From Isoptericola luteus (GTDB taxonomy: Bacteria > Actinomycetota > Actinomycetes > Actinomycetales > Cellulomonadaceae): DNA of 64,000 bases. A program made the translations under genes and the position numbers. The DNA lies in contig NZ_JAIXCQ010000012.1 in the NCBI RefSeq assembly GCF_020297055.1, positions 57,101-121,100 on the forward strand, read 5' to 3'. Under the pieces are notes generated by a model. The model worked only from the letters and a program-made list of their open reading frames with translations. It had not been told where the DNA came from and did no database searches. This document shows, in pieces, positions 8,428-15,611 of this stretch (positions are counted from its first letter, which is position 1; each line of letters starts with the position of its first letter).

Positions 8428-9576
8428 TCACGTTATCGACGGGGACGCGTCTTTGCTCGCGGTACCGCCCGGTGCGCCATCTTTGTCCGGTTCGCACCCG
8501 ACGTCGCGTGTCTCACTGTGGTCCATCCCTGCCGACAGGGGGTGCGACCGGATCGCCGCCGCGAGCTCGCCCTCGATGCGGTCGAGGTACACGCCCGTGG
8601 TCGCGATCGAGCGGTGGCCGAGGAGCTCGGCGACGACCTTGACGTCCCACCCGTCCGCGACCAGGAGGGTGGCGGTGGTGTGCCGCAGGGCGTGCGGGGT
8701 CGCGGGCCTGCGGTACGGCGCCGGCATCTGCTCGACGGCGCGGGAGAGCAGGGCGCGGATCGCCTGGGTGTCGATCCGGCGTCCACGCCACGTGAGCAGC
8801 AGGGCCCGCTGCGCGTCCGGGTCGTCGCCGCGTCTCGCCGCGAGGCGCGGACGGAGCTCGCCGAGATAGTCCTCGAGCGCCGCGGCGAGCGGAGGGGACA
8901 GGACGACCGTGCGGGTGACCCCGCCCTTGCCGACGATGCGCCACCTGGTCTCGCCCGGCTCACGCACGAAGTCCGCCACGTCTGCGCGGGCGAGCTCGGA
9001 GACCCGAGGGCCGAGGACCAGCAGGAGGGCCACGACCAGACGGTCCCGCTGAGCGAGCGCCTGGTCGCGGCGCACGACCCGCTGGCCGCGGTATCCCGGG
9101 CCTGCTGGCACCGGCGCCGTCGTGCGTAGCAGCGCCGACGCCGCCGAGGCCGACAGCGCCGTCCGGGCGACGCGGAGCCCGCCGCGCACCCTGGCCGGGG
9201 GAGAGGCCCACTGCATCGGGTCGGCCTGGACCCAGCACTCCCGCGTCGCATGCGTGAAGAACCGCGTCACCGACTGGCGGAAGCGGTTCACCGTAGCCGT
9301 GGACCGTCCCGGTGCACCCTTGCGCGCCGGGTCCGCGAACCGGCCGTCCGGGCTGGACTGGTAACGCACCAGGGCGTCGTCCACGTCCTCACCCGTGACG
9401 TCGTCGAGCACGCGCTGCTCGCCGAGCAGCCGTGCCAGCTCCGTGACGTCACGCTCGTAGCTGCGCGCCGTGGCGGGGGAGAGCACCCCCCGGACCGTCT
9501 CGACGCGGACGGTCGAGAGGTAGCGGCCGGCGGCCTGGCCGACGGTCACGCGGTTGAGCCGGGGCGGCGCGACCAT
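8428..9576 (-). CDS. Tyrosine recombinase / integrase (complete)
   Basis: 382 residues with an N-terminal SAM-like core-binding domain (about 10-125) and a C-terminal catalytic domain. All catalytic residues are present: R191 (GPRVSEL), K217 (VGKGG), H295-x-x-R298 (HALRHT), H321 (LGHRS) and Y330 (GVYLDR). An Asp/Gly/Ser-rich tail of about 40 residues follows. ATG 9576 has AGGAGG upstream. It cuts and rejoins DNA through a 3'-phosphotyrosine. No phage or excisionase genes adjoin it, so it may be a genomic-island integrase or a domesticated Xer-like enzyme; I could not identify an attachment site. Confidence 0.9.
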   Translation of the reverse strand: MVAPPRLNRVTVGQAAGRYLSTVRVETVRGVLSPATARSYERDVTELARLLGEQRVLDDVTGEDVDDALVRYQSSPDGRFADPARKGAPGRSTATVNRFRQSVTRFFTHATRECWVQADPMQWASPPARVRGGLRVARTALSASAASALLRTTAPVPAGPGYRGQRVVRRDQALAQRDRLVVALLLVLGPRVSELARADVADFVREPGETRWRIVGKGGVTRTVVLSPPLAAALEDYLGELRPRLAARRGDDPDAQRALLLTWRGRRIDTQAIRALLSRAVEQMPAPYRRPATPHALRHTTATLLVADGWDVKVVAELLGHRSIATTGVYLDRIEGELAAAIRSHPLSAGMDHSETRDVGCEPDKDGAPGGTASKDASPSIT

Positions 9577-9607
9577 GACTTCCTCCTGCCCTGCTCGGTG
9601 ACACGTT

Positions 9608-9635
9608 CGAGGCGCTCACCAGCGGTGACGCCTCG
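9608..9635 (-). terminator. 12-bp hairpin between ogt and the integrase gene
   Basis: CGAGGCG (9608-9614) pairs with CGCCTCG (9629-9635), then TCACC with GGTGA around an AGC loop, with one bulged C. It lies between the ogt stop and the integrase ribosome binding site. There is no U-tract; it may attenuate rather than terminate. Confidence 0.4.
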
Positions 9636-9690
9636 TGGCGAGGGTAGGCGCCGGCACCGACAGCCGATCGGTTCGACCCGGGCAGCCAGC

Positions 9691-10242
9691 TCAGAGGTCG
9701 AACAGCGTCGGGGCCTCCAGCTCGACGCCCTCAGCGGCGAGCATGCGCAGCTTGGTGCGGGCACCGCCGGGTGCCGAGAACCCGCCCGGCCGCCGTCCCG
9801 CGGCGATGATGCGGTGGCACGGCACGATCGGGGGGAACGGGTTGCGACCGAGCGCCCGCCCGACGGCCTGGGCCGCGCCCGGTGTGCCGAGCCGCGCGGC
9901 GACCTGGCCGTAGGTGAGGGTCTGCCCCGCCGGGACGGCGCGCGCGACGTCGTACACGCGGCGGTCGAACTCCGGGACGCGCGCGAGGTCGAGCGGGACG
10001 TCGGCCAGGTGCTCCACGTCCGTGCCGGTGTCGAGAAGGCGTCGCACGGCCGAGATGACGGCGACGACGTCAGGGGAGGGGCGGCCCGGCGTGGCACCGG
10101 GGTGCCGCCCGTGGACCTCGCGCCGCGCCGCGTCGGCATCGGGCTGGGGGAGCGTGGACCCGACGATCCGTGCCGCGGCGTCCCAGACCAGCGCGCCATG
10201 GCCGAGCGCGGTGGCGTACGTCGCGTACAGAGGGGTCTCCAC
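9691..10242 (-). CDS. ogt: Methylated-DNA--protein-cysteine methyltransferase (Ogt-like)
   Basis: 183 residues. Suicide repair enzyme that transfers alkyl groups from O6-alkylguanine to its own cysteine. The active site IVPCHRI is present with C142, followed by the GGFSAPGG loop; the winged-helix recognition region (TLTYGQVAARLGTP) precedes it. The N-terminal domain is typical of Ogt. Start GTG 10242 has TAGTCT (10254-10249) exactly six bases upstream, so the mRNA is probably leaderless. No ada/alkA partner is adjacent. Confidence 0.93.
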   Translation of the reverse strand: METPLYATYATALGHGALVWDAAARIVGSTLPQPDADAARREVHGRHPGATPGRPSPDVVAVISAVRRLLDTGTDVEHLADVPLDLARVPEFDRRVYDVARAVPAGQTLTYGQVAARLGTPGAAQAVGRALGRNPFPPIVPCHRIIAAGRRPGGFSAPGGARTKLRMLAAEGVELEAPTLFDL

Positions 10243-10909
10243 CCGACGAGACTAGGACGCGGCACCGACAGGAACCGTGGCCGTGGGCGGGTGTCTCGTC
10301 GGGGAGGCGCGGACCGATGAGAGTCCGAAACCACGGTGTTGTGGCATACACAATGGTTTGATCTGAATGTCCTTTTTCAGTCTAGACCCGAGTCTGCTCC
10401 ATGGCGAGGTCGGCTGACCCATCTCGCCGACGCACCCTCGCATCCTTCCGATACGGACCGTTGGTTTCCCCGCGGGAGGGTGCCCAGGCGCGGGCTGGCG
10501 GGACGAGCCTCAGGGGAGGGCGGGCGTCCTGTGGTCCCAGGGTGTACCGGGGCGCGCCGAGGGGCTGCCGCGCCGGGACGCAGGGGCGCCGACATCGGCG
10601 AGATCGTCGACGCGCGTGCCGCAAAGGCTCGGCCGGTTCCTGCGAGCGTCTGCTGCACCACACCGGCACGCCCGCATCACGCCGAGCTGCCGGCATGCCG
10701 GCAGCTCGGTCTCGCACGGTGACGCCCGTGAGCACCGTCGGGTCGTCCGTGAGGGGACCGGTCCACCCGCGGTCGAGAGCCCTCTTCCCGGTCGTCATGA
10801 CATAATGCGCATTATCGGCGCGCTACGACGAGCGCGAGTGGCATCTGCCGCAAGATCTTCGCGCCTTGGTGCGATGACGTCGCGATGACGGTTCAGTAGA
10901 TCTCTCGGT
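10243..10909. other. Gene-poor 667-bp spacer with AT-rich patches and dyads
   Basis: I recognise no gene here on either strand; the open frames present are arginine-rich and look like GC artefacts. The segment 10330-10385 is clearly lower in GC than the surroundings and holds TTGTG-GCATA-CACAA (10339-10353), a dyad with 5-bp arms. A perfect 14-bp palindrome lies at 10802-10815. The part nearest 10242 contains the ogt promoter. The stretch may be a degenerated gene or an insertion scar between ogt and the MerR operon. Confidence 0.5.
10802..10815. promoter_or_regulatory. Perfect 14-bp AT-rich palindrome
   Basis: ATAATGCGCATTAT reads the same on both strands and is strikingly AT-rich for this genome. 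The size and symmetry suit a TetR/MarR-type operator, but no gene starts within 100 bp; the nearest is the 3' end of the MerR gene at 10910. Its role is unknown. Confidence 0.45.
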
Positions 10910-11692
10910 CTAGCTTCTCGGCTGCGGGTCCACCCGCTCGAGCCTCGTCCAGCCGGTCCATCCTCGTTCCGTCAGCAGCTCGATCAGTCGACGGGCAGGC
11001 GGCACGGTGTCGAAGGCGAGCGAGTCCATCAGGGTGACGAGCGACGGCTCGAGATCGACGTCGTCGACCTGGTCCTCCCCCACGTCTTCGGCCAGCTGCG
11101 TGATGTAGGCGGCCAGCTCGTCGGCCAGCTCGGCCAGTCGCGGGTCGTCGGGGGCATGGCCGAGAGCGTCGCTCAGCGTGCGGTAGAAGCGGACGAGCCG
11201 AGGGTCGGCGAGCTGCGCGCGCTTGCGCGAGATCCACTCCTCGACTCGATCCGGTGAGTGCGCGGCCAGCAGGACCCAGCCATCGCGGTCCGCACGGACG
11301 ATCCTTCGGTCGACGCCGAGCTCGCGCAGCCGGTCGAGATACCCGACCACCTCCGGCGGCAGCGCCAGGCCGTCACCCGAGGCGAGCCTGGCCACGCGCT
11401 CTCTGTGGCGCTGCCGCTGGAGGATCTCCGCCCTCAGCCGCTCGTCGATGTCGGCCAGGGCCGCGACGAACTCGTCCTCGCCGGCTCCGAGCAGCTCGCG
11501 TACCCGCGCCAGCGGGACCCCGGCCTCGGCGAGGGTGCGGATCCTGATCAGCTCGATCACGGCAGCGGCGTCATACCTGCGATATCCGGAGTGGTCCCGG
11601 CCCGGCTCCGGCAGGAGTCCCCGGGCGTGGTAATGCCGCACCGCCCGCACCGTCACTCCGGCGTACGACGCCAGCTCACCGATGGTCAACAT
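10910..11692 (-). CDS. MerR-family transcriptional regulator with long effector domain
   Basis: 260 residues. N-terminal MerR winged helix (LTIGELASYAGVTVRAVRHYHARG, about residues 2-26, and SGYRRYDAAAV), a dimerisation helix up to about residue 110, and a roughly 150-residue helical C-terminal domain without conserved cysteines, probably an effector-binding domain of TipAS or BmrR-like type. The start lies 17 bp inside the 3' end of the upstream hydrolase gene, so the two are translationally coupled and the regulator may respond to a substrate or product of that hydrolase (inference). Confidence 0.87.
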   Translation of the reverse strand: MLTIGELASYAGVTVRAVRHYHARGLLPEPGRDHSGYRRYDAAAVIELIRIRTLAEAGVPLARVRELLGAGEDEFVAALADIDERLRAEILQRQRHRERVARLASGDGLALPPEVVGYLDRLRELGVDRRIVRADRDGWVLLAAHSPDRVEEWISRKRAQLADPRLVRFYRTLSDALGHAPDDPRLAELADELAAYITQLAEDVGEDQVDDVDLEPSLVTLMDSLAFDTVPPARRLIELLTERGWTGWTRLERVDPQPRS

Positions 11693-12485
11693 GAAGGCTC
11701 AGTTCCCGTGAGTCGGCCGATCGGGTCTCGTGTCCCCGGATGATCTGCGCGATCTCCGAGGCGTGGGTGTGCACCAGCCCGTGGTCGGCGTCGAGCCAGG
11801 AGGTGGTGACGTGCGGCTGCTCGCGAACCAGTCGCTCGATGCCGGCGCGCCAGTTCTGGTTGAACCGCGGTGCGGGCCCTTCGTCGCTGTTGCCTGCCAT
11901 CGACGTCGACATGATCATCCTGATGGGCCGGTCGATCCTCGTGTACCGGTCGAGGATCTCGGATCGCACCGCGTCGACCTCGATGTTCAGGTCGAGGATC
12001 GCCTGGCCGGTGAGCTGTACCCGTCGAGCGGTGTCGCGCTCGGACTGCTGCTGGGTCGCCAGGTCCTCCCACATCGCGCGCAGCCGCGGCACGACAGAAT
12101 CGGTGACGAACGGTTCTGGCACCGGGTTCGCCCCGTCGATGAGCACGAGCTCGGAGACGGCGTCTGGATGCTCGGACGCGTAGTGCACAGCCAGATCCGC
12201 ACCCAGCGAGTAGCCCACGAGCACCGGGGCCGTTGCCGGCACCTTCATCACGGCAGTCAGATCACGGAGGAACCCCTCGAACGAGTACCGGGCTGCGGCC
12301 GATGCGAGGCCATGGCCCCGGAGGTCGAAGGTCAGCACGTCGTGATCGCGCCGCAGCAGCTCGGCCAGCTCCTGCAGGCCCGCCTGGGTCGTGTTCAGTC
12401 CAGGACACAGCACCAGCGGCGTACCCCCACCGCCGCGAGACACCGGGATCGTGACACCGTCGTGGCGGATCGTGAAGTGCGACAT
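11676..12485 (-). CDS. Alpha/beta hydrolase
   Basis: 269 residues from ATG 12485, which has GAGAGG nine bases upstream; in-frame starts further up (to 12647) lack one. The fold's landmarks are LVLCPGLN (oxyanion region), FDLRGHG and the nucleophile elbow GYSLG with S93; the acid is probably in the strand after 200 and the histidine in DADHGLVH near the C-terminus. The substrate is unknown; similarity is to small-molecule esterases or lactonases. It forms a two-gene operon with the downstream MerR regulator. Confidence 0.85.
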   Translation of the reverse strand: MSHFTIRHDGVTIPVSRGGGGTPLVLCPGLNTTQAGLQELAELLRRDHDVLTFDLRGHGLASAAARYSFEGFLRDLTAVMKVPATAPVLVGYSLGADLAVHYASEHPDAVSELVLIDGANPVPEPFVTDSVVPRLRAMWEDLATQQQSERDTARRVQLTGQAILDLNIEVDAVRSEILDRYTRIDRPIRMIMSTSMAGNSDEGPAPRFNQNWRAGIERLVREQPHVTTSWLDADHGLVHTHASEIAQIIRGHETRSADSRELSLHVDHR

Positions 12486-13027
12486 CGCTCTGTCGCCTCT
12501 CGCGACCCGCTCGCCATCAGAGGCGCGATCGCCGAAGGATCCGCTTGGTCCGGGCATGGTCTCTCGGGGATTCGTCATCATCGCACCATGCTGAGACATT
12601 GACCGTGCGTCAGGGTCAACCGCCTCGGCCGGCTCGTGGCGGTGCACGTCGTCGGTGGGGCCGGCGGCGAGCCCGAGGCGCCTGCGCGCTCGGCGGCTCG
12701 CACCTCTACCAGCCCCGTGTGGTGCGTGACGAGGTCACTCCCCTGGTCCTGCTCCCACGCCTCACCGACCGTCTCGACGTCGCACCGTGGTTGATGCTGG
12801 TCACCGCGTCCCGCACAAGCCCGAGCGCCACGACCGTCACGACGAGCCATCCGGCGTCGTACGCGACGAGGTACTTGACGTGCGACCGCAGGGCGGAGCC
12901 CCTCGACGAGAACGCGACCTCGCAGGCTCCGCCCGCGACGAGGGCCACGGCGCGGCGCCGGCGAGCTGTGGTTCGCCTACCAAGCGCTCGGATCCGCGGC
13001 GCCACAGCCGGCTCGTGAGAAGGTCCG
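12486..13027. other. 542-bp spacer, possibly a decayed gene
   Basis: No intact gene recognised. On the minus strand, frame 13005-12706 encodes a short hydrophobic stretch (KYLVAYDAGWLVVTVVALGL) that looks like one membrane helix. The other minus frame ending at 12578 gives a less arginine-rich peptide around 12800-12700. Together they could be a frameshifted remnant of a small membrane protein, but I cannot match it to a family. The part below 12650 is the upstream region of the hydrolase operon. Confidence 0.35.
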
Positions 13028-13417
13028 TCAGCCGGCCAGCTGGGCGATCTGGATGAGGTTGCCGCACGTGTCGTCGAACACCGCGGTGATCGCCGGGCCC
13101 ATCTCCAGCGGCTCCTGGGTGAACCGCACGCCGTACAGCCGCAGGCGCTCGTACTCGGCGTGCACGTCCTCGACCGCGAACTGCGTGGCCGGGATGCCGT
13201 CCTGGACCAGGGCTTCCCGGAACGGCCGCACCGCAGGGTGTCGGGAGGGCTCCAGCAGCAGCTCGGGGCCGTCGGGGCTCTCGGTTGAGGTCACGGTCAG
13301 CCACCGGTCCTCTCCGACCGGGACGTCGTGCCTCTTCGTGAACCCGAGCACCTCCGTGTAGAAGTGCAGCGCGTCCTCCTGGTCGTCGACGAAGATGCTG
13401 GTGAGGTGGATTCTCAT
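13028..13417 (-). CDS. VOC/glyoxalase-superfamily protein
   Basis: 129 residues with the paired beta-alpha-beta-beta-beta units of vicinal-oxygen-chelate proteins: FVDDQEDALHFYTEVLGF at the N-terminus, ELLLEP in the middle, and DTCGNLIQI at the C-terminus. Probably a small dioxygenase or resistance-type protein; metal ligands cannot be assigned with confidence. ATG 13417 has AGGAGAG upstream and overlaps the ArsR stop by 4 bp, so an in-frame start further up is unlikely. It is co-transcribed with and probably controlled by the ArsR regulator. Confidence 0.87.
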   Translation of the reverse strand: MRIHLTSIFVDDQEDALHFYTEVLGFTKRHDVPVGEDRWLTVTSTESPDGPELLLEPSRHPAVRPFREALVQDGIPATQFAVEDVHAEYERLRLYGVRFTQEPLEMGPAITAVFDDTCGNLIQIAQLAG

Positions 13418-13710
13418 GATCTTCTCTCCTGGTGGTCGTCGGGTCTGGTCCACCGCTCGGCGATGTGCTCCAGCGGTGCGGTGTTCAGGTCGTGGAACTT
13501 GTAGCGCCCCTCGCGCCGGGTCTCGACGAGACCTGCGGCCTCCAGCACGGCCAGGTGCTGAGAGACCGCCTGACGAGACATGCCGAGGTCGTGCCTGGTG
13601 CTCAGCCGCGCGCAGATCTCGAACAGGGTCTGCCCCGAGCGCTGCGCGAGCTCGTCGAGGATCGTCCGACGCGTCGCGTCGGCCAGGGCCTTGAAGAGCT
13701 CGTCCGCCAC
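13414..13710 (-). CDS. ArsR-family winged-helix repressor
   Basis: 98 residues. The HTH is obvious (FKALADATRRTILDELAQRSG, LGMSRQAVSQHLAVLEAAGLV, RREGRYKFHDLN); no ELCVC-type metal cysteines are present, so it is not a classical arsenic or metal sensor. The start GTG 13710 lies six bases after the -10 hexamer, so the message should be leaderless. Genes of this class followed by a VOC or SRPBCC protein are common self-regulated pairs. Confidence 0.9.
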   Translation of the reverse strand: MADELFKALADATRRTILDELAQRSGQTLFEICARLSTRHDLGMSRQAVSQHLAVLEAAGLVETRREGRYKFHDLNTAPLEHIAERWTRPDDHQERRS

Positions 13711-13716
13711 TCCCCT

Positions 13717-13746
13717 ACGTTAGGCAAGTAGAAACTTGCCTGTCAA
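13717..13746 (-). promoter_or_regulatory. ArsR-VOC promoter, leaderless
   Basis: On the minus strand, TTGACA (13746-13741), an 18-bp spacer and TAACGT (13722-13717). The predicted transcription start falls on the GTG at 13710. The spacer is completely occupied by the dyad described in the next entry, so repressor and RNA polymerase should exclude each other. Confidence 0.75.
13723..13740. promoter_or_regulatory. ArsR operator dyad
   Basis: GGCAAGT-AGAA-ACTTGCC: perfect 7-bp arms with a 4-bp centre, exactly filling the gap between the -35 and -10 boxes of the ArsR gene. It is the obvious autoregulatory site. Confidence 0.75.
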
Positions 13747-13788
13747 CGGTCCCGCTGGTTTCGGGCTCCCGAGAGCGCGGTGTGGGAC

Positions 13789-13820
13789 GACTATCCGATA
13801 ACTCCCCTTTTCGGATAATA
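13789..13820. promoter_or_regulatory. 12-8-12 imperfect dyad in front of the second recombinase gene
   Basis: Left arm 13789-13800 (GACTATCCGATA), 8-nt centre 13801-13808 (ACTCCCCT), right arm 13809-13820 (TTTCGGATAATA). Nine of twelve arm positions are symmetric, including a run of seven (TATCCGA/TCGGATA). The dimensions match a tyrosine-recombinase core site; alternatively it is an operator. The right arm also supplies the probable -10 TAATAT (13816-13821), six bases before the start codon. Confidence 0.5.
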
Positions 13821-13827
13821 TGCCGAA

Positions 13828-14748
13828 ATGACCCTGGACCTGGTGACGACCGCCTCGAACGCGCTCTCGCGCACCGCCGACGGCTCCGGCGCGCTCGAGG
13901 CGATGCAGGCGCGCTGGCTCGGCGGGCTGTCCGGTTCGACGCGTCGCGCGTACGGTGCCGACGTGCGCGACTGGCTGCGCTGGTGCGCCGAGCACGGCGT
14001 CGACACGCTGCGGCCCACGGGCCGGGACCTGTCGCAGTACCTCGACGGGCTCGAGGTGTCGACGGCGACGAAGGCGCGCCGCATGGCCGGGGTCCGGTCG
14101 TTCTACGCGTGGGCGCGCGACGAGGAGATCACGACGGCGGACCCGATGCCGCCACGAGCCTCCCGCCCCCGGGTGCGCGGGTCCGACGCCCGGCGCATCC
14201 TCGGGCTCACGGCGCCCGAGGCGTCCGCGCTGATGGGGGCAGCCGACGCGCACGGCCCGCGCAGCGCGGCGCTGGTCTCGCTGCTGCTCACGACCGGGCT
14301 GCGCATCTCCGAGGCCCTGTCCGTCACCGTCGGGGACCTCACGCACGACCGCGGCGGGCGGACGCTCGTCACGGTCTGCGGCAAGGGCAACAAGACGCGG
14401 ACCGTCGTCGTGCCGCCGCTCGCCGTCGAACGGTGCCACGCCGCCGCGGACGGGCGCGGCGACGACGAGCCGGTGTTCGTCACCCGCACGGGCCGGCCCT
14501 GGTCGCAGCGGGAGGCGCGCTACCAGATGGCGCGCCTCGGCCGCGCGGCCGGGCTGGGCGACGTGCACCCGCACCAGCTCCGGCACACGGCGGCGACCCT
14601 CGCGCTCACGGACGGCACCAACATCGAGGTCGTGCGGGACATGCTCGGGCACTCGTCGCTCGCGACGACGCAGCGGTACGTCGCGGCAGCGGCCTCGGTG
14701 GACCGCTCCCCCGCCTACCGGCTCGCCGAGAAGATCGCCCCCGCCTAG
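13828..14748 (+). CDS. Tyrosine recombinase, XerC/D-like (complete)
   Basis: 306 residues, the usual length of Xer recombinases. Core-binding domain about 25-110; catalytic residues R159 (TGLRISEAL), K186 (CGKGNKT), H249-x-x-R252 (HPHQLRHT), H275 (LGHSS) and Y284 (TQRYV) are all present. ATG 13828 follows TAATAT by six bases, so it is probably leaderless. It could resolve multimers or mobilise a local element. Chromosomal xerC and xerD normally lie next to other genes, so this is probably an accessory paralogue. Confidence 0.9.
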   Translation: MTLDLVTTASNALSRTADGSGALEAMQARWLGGLSGSTRRAYGADVRDWLRWCAEHGVDTLRPTGRDLSQYLDGLEVSTATKARRMAGVRSFYAWARDEEITTADPMPPRASRPRVRGSDARRILGLTAPEASALMGAADAHGPRSAALVSLLLTTGLRISEALSVTVGDLTHDRGGRTLVTVCGKGNKTRTVVVPPLAVERCHAAADGRGDDEPVFVTRTGRPWSQREARYQMARLGRAAGLGDVHPHQLRHTAATLALTDGTNIEVVRDMLGHSSLATTQRYVAAAASVDRSPAYRLAEKIAPA

Positions 14749-14831
14749 CCGTACCGCCCCGGGCCGGTGGGCGGGCGCCCGTGTCGGACGCCGTGGCTAG
14801 CGTGTCAGATCAACCGGCTCAAGGAGGAGCG

Positions 14832-15578
14832 ATGGCAACGTTCGAGAGCACGAAGGACCTGCGCGGAGCGCGGTTCGAGGACGTCACTCTGCAGGGGGCG
14901 CGGTTCGTCGCGTGCGACCTGTCCGAGGTCGTGATGCGCGGGGTGCTGGTCGCGGACGCGGACATCGACTCGCCGTGGCTCCCCGAGAGCGACCGGTTCC
15001 TCGTCAACGGCGTCGACGTCATCGGGTACGTCGAGGACGAGCTGAACCGCCGCTTCCCGGGGCGCGGGCAGCGGCACGCCACGGACCGCGACGGGCTGCT
15101 CGCGGCGTGGGACGTGCTCCAGCGCACGTGGGCGGCCACGCTCGAGCGGGTCGAGACGATGCCACTCGGCACGGTCGACGTCTCCGTCGACGGCGAGTGG
15201 TCGTTCGCGCAGACCCTGCGTCACCTCGTGATGGCCACGGACACGTGGCTGTGCCGCACGGTCCTGGATCACGCGCAGCCGTACCACCCGATCGGCCTGG
15301 CGAACAACGGCGCCGCCGAGGACGGTCTCGACATGTCGGTCTTCATGGCGACCGAGCCCTCCTACGCTGAGGTCCTGGCGGTGCGCGCGGGACGGGTCGC
15401 GCTGGTGCGCGACGCCATCGCGGGGGCGAGCCCGCAGTGGCTCGCCGAGGAACACCCGGAACCGTGGGTCCCGTCGGCGCGCGCGACGACCCTCAAGTGC
15501 CTGCACGTGATCCTCGACGAGGAGTGGGAGCACCACCGCTACGCGGTGCGCGACCTCGACGCGATCGAGCGGGGCTGA
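14832..15578 (+). CDS. DinB-like protein with N-terminal pentapeptide repeats
   Basis: 248 residues. Residues about 8-45 form pentapeptide repeats (DLRGARFEDVTLQGARFVAC), and the rest is a DinB/YfiT four-helix bundle whose putative metal histidines are in the FAQTLRHLVMATD region and in EWEHHRY near the C-terminus. Such hybrids are common in actinobacteria; they are thought to be metal-dependent thiol transferases or hydrolases, but no reaction is established. AAGGAGG precedes ATG 14832 and a TAGCGT hexamer lies at 14798-14803. Confidence 0.86.
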   Translation: MATFESTKDLRGARFEDVTLQGARFVACDLSEVVMRGVLVADADIDSPWLPESDRFLVNGVDVIGYVEDELNRRFPGRGQRHATDRDGLLAAWDVLQRTWAATLERVETMPLGTVDVSVDGEWSFAQTLRHLVMATDTWLCRTVLDHAQPYHPIGLANNGAAEDGLDMSVFMATEPSYAEVLAVRAGRVALVRDAIAGASPQWLAEEHPEPWVPSARATTLKCLHVILDEEWEHHRYAVRDLDAIERG

Positions 15579-15611
15579 CGGAGGCGCCTCACGATCACCC
15601 CCAGGAACAGG

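Noticed and set aside
10336..10798. Coding frames on both strands in the spacer after ogt
   Set aside because: Both translations are arginine/proline-rich and low in hydrophobic residues, with no start signals or similarity.
13789..13820. Chromosomal dif site
   Set aside because: The arms do not resemble the actinobacterial dif consensus as I know it, and the site lies next to an accessory recombinase; kept only as a core-like dyad.
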